DNA of 38,322 bases. Source: Candidatus Avelusimicrobium vaccinum. Lineage in GTDB: Bacteria > Elusimicrobiota > Elusimicrobia > Elusimicrobiales > Elusimicrobiaceae. A program made the position numbers and the translations under genes. Numbering within the stretch: the stretch's first letter is position 1; each line of letters begins with the position of its first letter. The stretch covers positions 1 through 38,322 of the forward strand of contig CADBIY010000013.1 of assembly GCA_902794895.1 (NCBI GenBank), given 5' to 3'. Under the pieces are notes generated by a model. It ran no database searches, was not told the origin of the DNA, and saw only the letters and a program-made list of their open reading frames with translations. Positions 1 through 7,790 of this stretch are shown here, one piece after another.

Positions 1-56
1 AAAAAAGAAAAGTATGTTTTTCTTTTTTAAAAAAGTTTAGTCGGTAAAAAAAGGGC

Positions 57-84
57 TTGACAGGTTTTTTTTTTTTGGTACATT
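57..84 (+). promoter_or_regulatory. Sigma-70-type promoter of the pilin gene
   Basis: A perfect -35 box TTGACA (57-62) is followed by a 16-bp spacer containing a run of twelve T and a -10-like TACATT (79-84). Transcription would start near 91, giving a leader of about 105 nt before the pilin start at 196. This is the only consensus -35 box noted in the window, in keeping with an abundant structural product. The T-run in the spacer could bend the DNA or vary in length; that is inference. Confidence 0.6.
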
Positions 85-140
85 TTCTACAGGCCCGGAG
101 AAGGTTGTTAGAAAACTCCTACAGTTCCCTTTTTCGGGCC

Positions 141-166
141 CCCCGTAAGGCAAATGAGCCTTGGGG
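141..166 (+). promoter_or_regulatory. Hairpin in the pilin mRNA leader
   Basis: The leader can fold as CCCC-(GT)-AAGGC, loop AAATGA, GCCTT-GGGG: a 9-bp stem with a 2-nt bulge. It ends 15 nt before the ribosome binding site GGAAAGGAGA (181-190). There is no U-tract, so it is not an intrinsic terminator. The loop holds an in-frame ATG (154) that is a poor start because it lacks a Shine-Dalgarno. A role in mRNA stability is plausible; no known riboswitch consensus was recognised. Confidence 0.45.
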
Positions 167-195
167 AGGGAAAAACCGTAGGAAAGGAGAAAAAA

Positions 196-822
196 ATGAT
201 TAAAAGTCATAATAGTGGGTTCACATTAATTGAACTCTTAGTAGTGGTGCTGATTATCGGCATCTTGGCCGCCATGGCGTTGCCGCAATACTTCAAAGCG
301 GTAGAACGCAGCCGCATGGGCGAAGCAGTCACCTTGATGGCAAACATTGCCCAAGCGCAACAACGCAAATACTTGCAAATCAACAAATATACCGGGGATT
401 TCCGCGGGTTGGACGTTGCTCCGAAAGGCGCAACTGGTCCTACGTTCTTCACCAAAGGGGATCCGGCTGATGCAGACAAGGCAGGTAATGGGTTCCAAAT
501 TGACTTGAGCACTGGCGATGATACTTTGAAAGATTTTAAATCCGGTAAAGTAACCGCTACCCGCTTTGCTCCTGCGGGGGGCACGTTGCAATATGCATAT
601 ACATTGCAACGCTACTACGCGGGTACCGGTACGGCTTGTTCAGGTACGGATGAAACGGGAAACGGTGCTGCGTTGTGCGCTGATTTCTGCGGTATTGATA
701 CGATGACCACAGGTCAATGGTGTTGTAGTGATGGTAGCACGGCTCCCAATGGAGTGGCGGAAGATAAATTAACAGGTGCCTGCACGCCTCCGACCAACAA
801 TGACATTCCGACTGGTGACTGA
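196..822 (+). CDS. Type IV pilin-like prepilin (pseudopilin/major pilin)
   Basis: A 208-residue prepilin. It has a short 8-residue leader ending in Gly8, cleavage before Phe9 by prepilin peptidase, the conserved Glu13 (position +5), and a hydrophobic N-terminal helix (about 9-30) with Pro30, as in type IV pilins and type II secretion pseudopilins. The globular part begins near residue 50. Its C-terminal third is cysteine rich (Cys148, 161, 165, 176, 177, 196), allowing up to three disulfides that could lock a D-region or loops. The start at 196 was chosen over the in-frame ATG at 154 because GGAAAGGAGA sits at 181-190 and because it gives a normal short leader peptide. The gene stands alone with its own promoter and strong terminators and no assembly ATPase or platform gene nearby, so the machinery must be encoded elsewhere. 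Elusimicrobiota carry many such paralogs; whether this is the main pilin cannot be told from sequence. Confidence 0.9.
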   Translation: MIKSHNSGFTLIELLVVVLIIGILAAMALPQYFKAVERSRMGEAVTLMANIAQAQQRKYLQINKYTGDFRGLDVAPKGATGPTFFTKGDPADADKAGNGFQIDLSTGDDTLKDFKSGKVTATRFAPAGGTLQYAYTLQRYYAGTGTACSGTDETGNGAALCADFCGIDTMTTGQWCCSDGSTAPNGVAEDKLTGACTPPTNNDIPTGD

Positions 823-853
823 TACTCCGTAGTTTAAGCAGATAGAATTCTAG

Positions 854-890
854 AAAAACACCGGCGGTTGAATAAACCGCCGGTGTTTTT
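854..890 (+). terminator. Strong intrinsic terminator after the pilin gene
   Basis: AAAAACACCGGCGGTT (854-869) pairs perfectly with its complement (875-890) around a short loop. The 16-bp stem ends in TTTTT. It is A/T-flanked on both sides and would also work on the other strand. Confidence 0.9.
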
Positions 891-898
891 GTGTGAGA

Positions 899-931
899 GA
901 AAACCCCGCGCCAGGCGCGGGGGGTGTTTTC
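899..931 (+). terminator. Second stacked hairpin terminator
   Basis: CCCCGCGCC (904-912) pairs with GGCGCGGGG (914-922) around a nominal one-base loop, flanked by GAAAAC/GTTTTC (899-904 and 926-931), and ends in TTTT. It lies 8 nt after the first terminator. A further inverted repeat GGTGTTTT/AAAACACC (923-930 and 940-947) follows at once. The stack would insulate the highly expressed pilin unit from the next gene. Confidence 0.7.
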
Positions 932-995
932 TAATAAAAAAAACACCTCGTGCAAAGAAATAAACCGTCCTATAATTAAATAAGGAGGGATTTGT

Positions 996-1502
996 ATGCA
1001 ACGAGTTCCGTTTTTATTTAATGCAGAAAAAAATTTATCTGTTTTGTCCCGGGCGGCTTTTTTAACCACAAAATATCGGGATAAAACAAACGTGATGACG
1101 ACGGCTTGGGGAAGTATTGGATATATGTGGAAGTTACCGGTGTTGGTTGCGCTGGTACGTAAAAGTCGGTATACCTATTCTTTGTTAACCAAATCGCAGG
1201 AATTTACCGTATCGGTTCCTTATGCGGATGCTTCCCAGGAAATTGAAATTTGCGGACAAAATTCCGGTCGGAATTTTGATAAAATTAGTGCGTGTCATTT
1301 TGAATTGCGCCCCGGTGAAAAAATTGCGACTCCGGTTATCACTATTCCCGGGATGCATTTTGAATGTAAGGTAATTTATAACCGTTTGATGAGTGCGGAG
1401 CGGCTGGATCCTGCTATTAATGAATTGTGGTACGACAGACTGCCCGGAAATTATCATGCGTTTTTTATTGCAGAGGTAGTGGACAGTTATTTGCTGCCAT
1501 AA
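996..1502 (+). CDS. Flavin reductase family protein
   Basis: A 168-residue protein resembling the small FMN-binding split-barrel flavoreductase/flavoredoxin family. Support comes from the N-terminal half, which has the usual order 'N-V-M-T-T-A-W-G' (substrate/flavin loop, about residues 32-39), then 'P-V-L-V-A-L-V-R-K-S-R-Y-T' and a 'F-T-V-S-V-P' strand. The family binds FMN and uses NAD(P)H to reduce flavin or pass electrons; the exact partner cannot be told. The start is well supported: TAAGGAGGG at 981-989 lies 6 nt before the ATG, and a -10-like TATAAT sits at 971-976. The gene stands alone between the pilin terminators and era. Cys87 could be redox active, but that is a guess. Confidence 0.75.
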   Translation: MQRVPFLFNAEKNLSVLSRAAFLTTKYRDKTNVMTTAWGSIGYMWKLPVLVALVRKSRYTYSLLTKSQEFTVSVPYADASQEIEICGQNSGRNFDKISACHFELRPGEKIATPVITIPGMHFECKVIYNRLMSAERLDPAINELWYDRLPGNYHAFFIAEVVDSYLLP

Positions 1503-1530
1503 TAAAGTAGTCGCGTGCGTTAAAAATAAG

Positions 1531-1543
1531 TACAATAAACGTA
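1531..1543 (+). promoter_or_regulatory. Candidate leaderless promoter of era
   Basis: TACAAT (1531-1536) is followed by only 6 nt before the ATG at 1543, placing the expected transcription start on or next to the start codon. No Shine-Dalgarno is present and the -35 region is poor. Confidence 0.45.
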
Positions 1544-2457
1544 TGGACGAAGAAAAATTTAAAAGCGGTTTTGCAGTATTGGCCGGATTGCCCAATGCCG
1601 GTAAATCCACCTTGCTGAACCAATTGGCGGGGGGACTGTTATCTGCGGTCACGCATAAACCGCAGACCACGCGCCAAAATATTTTGGCGATTAGTGAAGG
1701 GGAAAATTACCAAATTGTTTTTGTGGATACTCCCGGTTTTTTAAAAGCAGAATATAAACTGCAGCAAACCATGGCCGCATGCGTAGACCGTGCCGTAGGA
1801 GAAGATGCGGATGTAGTGCTTTTCCTGCTGGATGCGGCGGCAGATTATGCGGACAATGCGGCACTGGTGGAAAAATTAAAAAATATCTTTTGTCCGGTTT
1901 TTTTGGTTCTTAATAAAACGGATTTAGTCAAAGATGCTTCTCTTTTAGATTCCCTGGAAAAACGTGTAAAACAAGATTTGAAAATAGAACAAACCTTTCG
2001 CATTTGTGCCAGTAAGGGAGTGGGAATTGAAGCCCTAAAACAGGCGGTGGCGCAAGCATTGCCGCCCAGTCCGCCTTACTTCCCGCCCGGTCAGTGGACA
2101 GACCGCTGGGAACGGTTTTATGCGGCAGAATTTATCCGCGAGCAAATTTTCCTTTTATATCAAAAGGAAATTCCATACAGTACCTATGTGGAAATTGAAA
2201 AATTTACCGAAAATCTAGGTCCTAAAAATTTTATCCGTGCAAATATTCACGTAGAGCGCGAAAGTCAAAAACCCATTGTAATTGGCAAAAAAGGAACTAT
2301 GATTGCCGAGTTGCGAAAACGCTCCCAAAAACGGGTAGAATCCTTTTTAGGCAGACCGTGCCGGGTGGAACTCAATGTGGTCGTGTCCCCAAATTGGCGG
2401 AATAATTCCGAACTGTTGGAAAAATTCGGTTATATCGTGCGCGACGAGCAACCGTAA
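1543..2457 (+). CDS. era: GTPase Era
   Basis: A 304-residue GTPase of the Era family, which binds the 3' end of 16S rRNA and helps 30S ribosome maturation. Visible motifs: P-loop G15-x4-GKS22, switch region with T42-T43, G3 motif D62-T-P-G65, G4 motif N124-K-T-D127, and a C-terminal type II KH domain with I247-G-K-K-G251. Length is normal for the family. No ribosome binding site precedes the ATG; a -10-like hexamer ends 6 nt upstream, so translation may start on a leaderless transcript. The stop codon lies 3 bp from the stop of the convergent serC gene, with no clear terminator between them. Confidence 0.97.
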   Translation: MDEEKFKSGFAVLAGLPNAGKSTLLNQLAGGLLSAVTHKPQTTRQNILAISEGENYQIVFVDTPGFLKAEYKLQQTMAACVDRAVGEDADVVLFLLDAAADYADNAALVEKLKNIFCPVFLVLNKTDLVKDASLLDSLEKRVKQDLKIEQTFRICASKGVGIEALKQAVAQALPPSPPYFPPGQWTDRWERFYAAEFIREQIFLLYQKEIPYSTYVEIEKFTENLGPKNFIRANIHVERESQKPIVIGKKGTMIAELRKRSQKRVESFLGRPCRVELNVVVSPNWRNNSELLEKFGYIVRDEQP

Positions 2458-2460
2458 CAG

Positions 2461-3615
2461 TTAAGAGGCTTTCCGTAACTGCCGCACAATTTCATCTATG
2501 GCGGTAGTTAATTTTTGATATTCCTCAATTCCGTTTATATCTACAAACGGAAAGCACGCAATGCGCAAGGTATTTTCCGGGGCGGTAGCAAAACGTTTAA
2601 TCCCGTCTTGCAAATTAGGTTTCCCGGTGGCGGCCAAGGCTCCGTTAATGGCTTCTTCGGGTATGCGCGAATCTGTGAGTTGGAAAGTTGGCGTCGTGTA
2701 AGAACGGAAACGATCTTCTGGTACAAAAGGTTTTATATAATCGGTTTTTTTCGCCCATTGAAAAAGATAGTGCGCATGTTGGCGGCATAGATGGTCCATC
2801 GCGTCAATTTTACCGTTAGAAAGCATCCATTTGCAGGCTTCGTTAAATAACCAGATGGCAGTAGTATTTGGCGTGTTGGTGGTTTGAAAAAGGCGCGCTT
2901 TTTGAAGGGCGGGTTCCAAATCTAATGCATATGGAATGGACCGGAATTTTTTTATTTCTTCTATTCTTTTAATGGCCCGTGGACTTAATGCCATCAAACA
3001 AGTTCCGCCGCCGGCTGCAAAACATTTTTGCAACCCGCAAAGTAATACATCATATTGGGCGTTTGGTAATTTACGGCCCCCCGCACAGGAAGTTACGTCC
3101 CAGGCGATAAGCGTGTGTTTCGAGCGGGATTGCCAGGCATCTTTTAAATATTCGTCCGGAATTTGCACGCCGGAAGAGGTTTCATTAGGGGTTAAAATGA
3201 CTAAACTGGCCGTATAATCCGGCTTTTGCGTGGGGAAATAAGCCCCTTTCGGTGCAAAGCGGACCCGGTTTTCCAGACCGGGAAGACGGTTGGCTAAGGT
3301 GTCGGCCCACCGGTTGGAAAAGGCCCCGAATGCTAAACCGGAAAGCGATTCTTTTGCTAAATTCCAAAGGACGGCTTCCATGGCCGGGGTGGCCCCGCCC
3401 GGAAAGAAAAATACGGTGTACTCCTCCGGAATAGCGAGTAATTCTTTGCCGTGAATAATTGCTTGTTGGTATAGGCCGCGGACTAAATCCGGCGCGCGGT
3501 GGCTCCGTTCAAATAGAGTCTGTGCGAGCGGTGTTTGGCGTAAAACCGGGTGTCCTTGTGCCGGACCGCAGGCAAAGGAACTGGTAGGCAATAAATCCGG
3601 ATCTAAATAAATCAT
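2461..3615 (-). CDS. serC: Phosphoserine aminotransferase (class V aminotransferase)
   Basis: A 384-residue PLP enzyme resembling SerC of the archaeal/actinobacterial branch, which converts 3-phosphohydroxypyruvate and glutamate to phosphoserine in serine synthesis. Motifs: 'L-P-T-S-S-F-A-C-G-P-A' at the N-terminus (residues 9-19), 'E-R-S-H-R' (36-40), 'P-G-G-A-T' (72-76), 'T-P-N-E-T-S-S-G-V' (142-150), the PLP-ring aspartate D173, and the PLP lysine K197 in 'C-G-L-Q-K-C-F-A'. It is encoded opposite to its neighbours. Upstream on its strand TACAAT ends 6 nt before the ATG without a Shine-Dalgarno (possible leaderless start), and a perfect palindrome lies beyond. A related class V aminotransferase with another substrate is possible. 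cysK, which uses serine after acetylation, is in the same window but far away. Confidence 0.85.
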   Translation of the reverse strand: MIYLDPDLLPTSSFACGPAQGHPVLRQTPLAQTLFERSHRAPDLVRGLYQQAIIHGKELLAIPEEYTVFFFPGGATPAMEAVLWNLAKESLSGLAFGAFSNRWADTLANRLPGLENRVRFAPKGAYFPTQKPDYTASLVILTPNETSSGVQIPDEYLKDAWQSRSKHTLIAWDVTSCAGGRKLPNAQYDVLLCGLQKCFAAGGGTCLMALSPRAIKRIEEIKKFRSIPYALDLEPALQKARLFQTTNTPNTTAIWLFNEACKWMLSNGKIDAMDHLCRQHAHYLFQWAKKTDYIKPFVPEDRFRSYTTPTFQLTDSRIPEEAINGALAATGKPNLQDGIKRFATAPENTLRIACFPFVDINGIEEYQKLTTAIDEIVRQLRKAS

Positions 3616-3630
3616 AGAAATATTGTATCA
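3615..3630 (-). promoter_or_regulatory. Candidate leaderless, extended -10 promoter of serC
   Basis: Read on the minus strand, TGATACAAT (3630 to 3622) is an extended -10 box followed by 6 nt and then the ATG (3615-3613). No Shine-Dalgarno is present. Confidence 0.5.
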
Positions 3631-3650
3631 AAAATCATCCGGCAGATTTA

Positions 3651-3668
3651 GTTCTTGCCGGCAAGAAC
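3651..3668. promoter_or_regulatory. Perfect 18-bp palindrome, candidate operator
   Basis: GTTCTTGCCGGCAAGAAC is fully self-complementary with no spacer. It sits in the 96-bp gap between the divergent serC and the 928-residue secreted protein gene, just upstream of the serC -35 position. A gapless symmetric site is more typical of a dimeric regulator's operator than of an RNA hairpin. No regulator is identified. Confidence 0.45.
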
Positions 3669-3711
3669 AAGCAGGGCCTATTTTTACATAGGTCTAAGGA
3701 CCCTTGTGTTC

Positions 3712-6498
3712 ATGTTGAAAAAAATACAAAATTATAACATGGATAAATTAAAGAATATACGTAAAATTTCTGTTTTAATTTTTATTGGAATTTTGGCAGG
3801 GAATTCTTTGCATGCGCAATCCTGGTTGAAGATGCTCGGTAAAGCGGCCAAGCCAAAAGGGGTGGTTCCGCATGTTTCGGCCGGAGCGAAGGTTATCCGC
3901 CCGCTACCATCGGTCCCAAAAACTCCGTCAATCCCGGCTTTAGAAGACCGAGTTTCACGGGCTGTTGCCCTTAGCGCCTTGTCTTCTCCTTCTTACAGAC
4001 AATTAGCCTTGTTGATGAGGAATACTTCTTTCGCTGCCCAGCTTCCGCCGATGTCCCGGTTCAGTATACCGGAACAAGCCCGTGTATTACGCAACCAATA
4101 TATCACGAGTTTACCGTCCATGCCGGAGCCTATTTCTGCGGAACGGTTACAGGAAGCCTTAACAATTTTGCGGAAGGATCTTTCCTTACACTTGGTCGGA
4201 TTAAAAAGTTTGGCTAAGTATAAGACGGTCGAAGAATTAGCCCGTGAACTGCCCCATAATCCGCAAATCCGTTTTGCCTTGGAAGCAGTGGGTAATGTCA
4301 GTGCCATTGGGTTGTATGGCAATTCGCAAGATAATGAATTGTTGTTCCAATTTTACGACTCACTCAAAGATACCCCCTTAGAACCGTTGGCTTTAACGGC
4401 AGCGGTACGTGCTTGCGTAAATGTCCATGCCGGTGCAACATTAGATTCTATTTTGGCCTTGGCTCCCAATACAAGTACCTATGAACAACTAGTTGCGTGG
4501 CTCCAGCAGGAGCGCATACCGGTACGTTTGGTTCCCAAAGTCGGTCCGGTACAGGAGGTTAATTTAAAACCAATCGAAAATCCATTGATTCACATTAGCC
4601 GTTTATCGGGATTGCACGTAGATCCGTCCGGGACGAATTCGTCGGTCTATATATCTTTGCGCTTTCATCCTAAAGTACAATTTCCGGCGATTCATCAAGA
4701 TATTTCCTCTTCGGAACTTTTTGCGATAGATTTAACGCAACCCCCTTTTCGTCCGGTGACTTTGGGGCCGGTGTATGCACCCAACGTGCTGAAAAATACA
4801 GCGCAAACCGGGAGAGGTATAGGTATTGCTGCTTTTGCAGATATGTCTTCTCCGCAAAATATGTTTCCTTTATCCGAAAAGGGTGTTTATGAGCCGGCTA
4901 TTCCTGCCGAAAAAGAAATGCCCCGGGTAAATTTGATTACCAAACAGTATCCTTCCGGCTTGCAGGATGAAGAACGCTTGATACAGGATTGGTTGGAATA
5001 TTATACGGGTGGTTATTTTCACCCGCGCGACCAGATAGAAGCCATTCGCGGTATGTCTGCGCAAAAAGCGAATAACATCATGGAATATTTATATTATATG
5101 ACCATGGAAGAAGCGGAGCGGGTTATTTTGAATCCCCTGCGCGAACATGGCCGCTTGCCGGATTTTATGTATGATGCACGGTTAATTCCGGGAACCCAAC
5201 GCTTACCGGCCGGGTATTACAAAAATAAATTTAATGATAACATAAAACGCCTGATTGAACTGGCCGAGGAAGATGGTTCTGTTTTTACAAGAAATGTGGA
5301 ATTGAAAGACTTAATTGCATCCATGGAAGATTACTCCTTTGAACAGGGTTTCGCGTTCACTAACAATCCCCAAATGGCGACCGCATTGCGCCGGCACTGG
5401 AAAGTGATCGTAGACGAGGTACAAAAACGGGGGATACATGCAAACCGTCATTTGATGAATGCCATGTGGCGCAAACCCATTCTGTTGGAAGACGGACAAA
5501 CGGTTTCTTTAAGGCTTTATTTTTCGCAAACAAGCCGTTCCGCCTTTTTTGAGGGGGGGCGTATGCCGGAATTTTATTTAAATAGTCCCAAATGGGTATC
5601 GTGGGAAAATGAACGGCGTAATTTGGCCGCGCAAGAATATATGCGGCAGACCGCTCCGGTTCCCGCTAAGCAATCTTGGTGGGAGAAATTACAAGATATG
5701 TTTGTTTTAGGAAACCGGTCCAACTATCTTACGTTGGAACAGTTTGGTCAAATTATGACTTCCCAATATAAACAAACATATGGGGCTGCGTGGCGTGATG
5801 TGCAAACACTGGATTTGCTGGCAGACCCGACGGATGGACCTTCTTCGTGCACGGTGCGTATTAATAATTTTGATAAACCGGGTGGTGTTTGTCAGGCTTC
5901 TTTTAGTGATGGCGGGTATATGGGAAAATTGCCTGCGGGATATGACGGTACTTCTACCATGAGCCGCTTTACTCCGGTGGAATTTAAAAATGTTCCGGTG
6001 GTTGGGTTTGATTTTGCCACGCTAACTCCCCGTGTGATGACGTTAAATTCGGTTCCCTATTTAAAGGATTTAAAAACTCCGAACATCAATAAACTACGCG
6101 CCAGTATTATGGTGCGTGACGGATTAGATGTAACGAGGGATTTGCTGAGTGTGCAACAGGCAGATGAGGCCCTTTTTAAAATTCCGCATTTAAAAGCGAC
6201 TATTTACCCGCATTCCCGGCTTAAGGCTTATGAAGGAACGGTTCCGCCCTTTATGAACGGCGGTGGCCTGGCAGGGTATCTTGCTTTGTTTACTCCCGAC
6301 TTCTATCCGCTTAAAAAAGTGTTGCGTTTGCGCTTTGTGGAAGGCCATTGGCGTTGGGTGCCGGAATATTTTGTGCGTAAAGAAGTTCCCGCGTTGGCCG
6401 GTTTAGTGCATCGGGACTATTTGACGTTTACCTATATGCTCTTTGGGCGTTCCACTCCGGACAGCATGAAAGATGCTATTTCTCCGGGTACTAAATAA
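3712..6498 (+). CDS. Large secreted protein of unknown function (928 aa)
   Basis: Not recognised. From the ATG at 3712 (AAGGA at 3696-3700 upstream) the protein starts with a basic N-region and a hydrophobic helix ending in 'S-L-H-A-Q' (about residues 21-36), a signal peptide for export by Sec. An ATG at 3739 would give a more compact signal peptide. The mature protein starts with a Pro/Lys-rich linker, then a long mixed alpha/beta region without transmembrane helices. There are only three cysteines in the mature part; two are close together around 5848 and 5890 (C-x14-C) and could form a disulfide. The C-terminal 250 residues carry a compact Gly/Pro-rich region. No catalytic motif, cell-wall-binding repeat or sorting signal was seen. 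It is monocistronic, with a strong terminator after it. It could be an envelope or periplasmic protein specific to the lineage. Confidence 0.7.
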   Translation: MLKKIQNYNMDKLKNIRKISVLIFIGILAGNSLHAQSWLKMLGKAAKPKGVVPHVSAGAKVIRPLPSVPKTPSIPALEDRVSRAVALSALSSPSYRQLALLMRNTSFAAQLPPMSRFSIPEQARVLRNQYITSLPSMPEPISAERLQEALTILRKDLSLHLVGLKSLAKYKTVEELARELPHNPQIRFALEAVGNVSAIGLYGNSQDNELLFQFYDSLKDTPLEPLALTAAVRACVNVHAGATLDSILALAPNTSTYEQLVAWLQQERIPVRLVPKVGPVQEVNLKPIENPLIHISRLSGLHVDPSGTNSSVYISLRFHPKVQFPAIHQDISSSELFAIDLTQPPFRPVTLGPVYAPNVLKNTAQTGRGIGIAAFADMSSPQNMFPLSEKGVYEPAIPAEKEMPRVNLITKQYPSGLQDEERLIQDWLEYYTGGYFHPRDQIEAIRGMSAQKANNIMEYLYYMTMEEAERVILNPLREHGRLPDFMYDARLIPGTQRLPAGYYKNKFNDNIKRLIELAEEDGSVFTRNVELKDLIASMEDYSFEQGFAFTNNPQMATALRRHWKVIVDEVQKRGIHANRHLMNAMWRKPILLEDGQTVSLRLYFSQTSRSAFFEGGRMPEFYLNSPKWVSWENERRNLAAQEYMRQTAPVPAKQSWWEKLQDMFVLGNRSNYLTLEQFGQIMTSQYKQTYGAAWRDVQTLDLLADPTDGPSSCTVRINNFDKPGGVCQASFSDGGYMGKLPAGYDGTSTMSRFTPVEFKNVPVVGFDFATLTPRVMTLNSVPYLKDLKTPNINKLRASIMVRDGLDVTRDLLSVQQADEALFKIPHLKATIYPHSRLKAYEGTVPPFMNGGGLAGYLALFTPDFYPLKKVLRLRFVEGHWRWVPEYFVRKEVPALAGLVHRDYLTFTYMLFGRSTPDSMKDAISPGTK

Positions 6499-6514
6499 AT
6501 CTATCATTCTACAT

Positions 6515-6540
6515 CCCCGTGTTTGTACGCGGGGTTTTTT
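6515..6540 (+). terminator. Intrinsic terminator after the large secreted protein
   Basis: CCCCGTGT (6515-6522) pairs with ACGCGGGG (6527-6534), an 8-bp stem with one G-U pair and a 4-nt loop, followed by six T. Confidence 0.85.
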
Positions 6541-6559
6541 CCCTTTTTAAACCAGAAAA

Positions 6560-6568
6560 TGGTAAAAT
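6560..6568 (+). promoter_or_regulatory. Extended -10 promoter of the aminotransferase-pckA pair
   Basis: TGGTAAAAT has the TGn extension followed by TAAAAT (6563-6568). The ATG is 17 nt further on, with AAAGG (6575-6579) between them as a ribosome site. Confidence 0.45.
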
Positions 6569-6585
6569 AATAACAAAGGTTTTTT

Positions 6586-7773
6586 ATGTCCATTGCATTA
6601 AGTAAATTAGTTGGCACGGTGGGAGATTCTCCTACTTTAAAACTCAACGCACAAGCCCGGGCTTTAAAAGAAGCCGGGCATCCGGTTATCCATTTAGGCG
6701 GGGGAGAACCCTCTTTTCCAATTCCGGTTGCGGCGATGCAAGCAATTATAGATAAAGCCAATAAACGGTATATTAAATATACCCCGTCTGCCGGAACTCC
6801 TGCTTTAAAAAAAGCGGTAATCGCCTATACTGAAAAATATTACGGACGCACCTATCAACCCAATCAAGTGATTATTTCGGCGGGGGCTAAACAAGCACTT
6901 TTTAATTTTTTAATCGCTGCTCTTGATCCGGGAGATGAAGTTGTATTTCCCTCCCCGTATTGGGTAAGTTATCCGGAAATGATAAAACTGGCCGGCGGAG
7001 TTCCGATGCCGGTGCGGGGGAAAGATCCGTTGCAAATTAACGAACAGGAATTATTGGCTGCGCTAACCCCTAACACAAAAGCCATTTTACTGAACAGCCC
7101 TTGCAATCCGTCCGGACAGATTTATAGTGAAACATTCATTAAAACGGTAGTACGGGTCGCGGAAGAAAAACAAATTTTTCTGGTAATGGACGATATTTAT
7201 CACCAATTGGTTTTTGACGGTAAAAAACCGGCGAATCCGTGTGCGTATGTGCGCGAAGGTAAAAATTTAGTCTTAATTAATGGGGTATCTAAATTGTACG
7301 CCATGACAGGAGTGCGAATTGGGTGGGCGGTGTCTGCCCATGAAGAACTGATTGCGGCAATGGCACGCGTTCAGGCCCAAAGCACTTCTTGTAACAGTGA
7401 TTTGTCTGAAGCGGCGGCTGCTGCCGCTTTAACAGCAGATAACTCCTGTGTGTTGGAGTTACGCAAACAATTAGAAGAAAACCGGAATATTTTACTGGAG
7501 GAGTTATCTCATATTCCTCATGTAAAAGTAAAAAAACCGGAAGGAACTTTCTACACGTTTGCCGATTTTAGCCACTATAATCCGTCTTCTCAAGAATTGG
7601 CTCAATTCTTATTAGACAAGGCATTAGTGGCCGTAGTACCCGGAAAAGCGTTCGGCGCGGACGGGTATTTGCGTATCAGCTTTTGCGCGGATAAAACTTC
7701 TATTATAGAGGGTATCCGCCGCATACGCCGTGCGCTAGAAAATTATGCCCCTCATCTTGAGGGATCAAATTAG
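6586..7773 (+). CDS. Class I/II PLP aminotransferase, aspartate aminotransferase type
   Basis: A 395-residue fold-type I aminotransferase close to the bacterial AspAT-Ib group. Motifs: 'G-G-G-E-P-S-F' (38-44), Y65-T-P-S-A-G70, N174 in 'S-P-C-N-P-S-G', D202 and Y205 in 'D-D-I-Y', PLP lysine K236 in 'G-V-S-K', R244 in 'G-V-R-I-G-W', and the substrate carboxylate arginine in 'Y-L-R-I-S' near the C-terminus. The likely reaction is aspartate plus 2-oxoglutarate to oxaloacetate plus glutamate. The gene immediately precedes pckA (17 bp from its preferred start), which consumes oxaloacetate, so the pair could join aspartate use to PEP formation or run in reverse. Substrate specificity among AspAT, alanine or aromatic transaminases cannot be fixed from sequence alone. 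Confidence 0.85.
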   Translation: MSIALSKLVGTVGDSPTLKLNAQARALKEAGHPVIHLGGGEPSFPIPVAAMQAIIDKANKRYIKYTPSAGTPALKKAVIAYTEKYYGRTYQPNQVIISAGAKQALFNFLIAALDPGDEVVFPSPYWVSYPEMIKLAGGVPMPVRGKDPLQINEQELLAALTPNTKAILLNSPCNPSGQIYSETFIKTVVRVAEEKQIFLVMDDIYHQLVFDGKKPANPCAYVREGKNLVLINGVSKLYAMTGVRIGWAVSAHEELIAAMARVQAQSTSCNSDLSEAAAAAALTADNSCVLELRKQLEENRNILLEELSHIPHVKVKKPEGTFYTFADFSHYNPSSQELAQFLLDKALVAVVPGKAFGADGYLRISFCADKTSIIEGIRRIRRALENYAPHLEGSN

Positions 7774-7790
7774 TAATACGAGGAATGAAC

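Noticed and set aside
154-195. Earlier in-frame ATG for the pilin gene
   Set aside because: It lies in the loop of the leader hairpin without a Shine-Dalgarno, and would put 14 extra charged residues before the short prepilin leader.
91-195. Cyclic-di-GMP or other riboswitch in the pilin leader
   Set aside because: The length is suggestive and pilin genes are common targets, but the conserved GEMM core and receptor sequences are absent; only one simple hairpin can be drawn.
557-1069. 170-codon minus-strand frame across the pilin terminators
   Set aside because: It runs through two strong terminators and antisense to the pilin and flavin reductase genes; composition is not protein-like.
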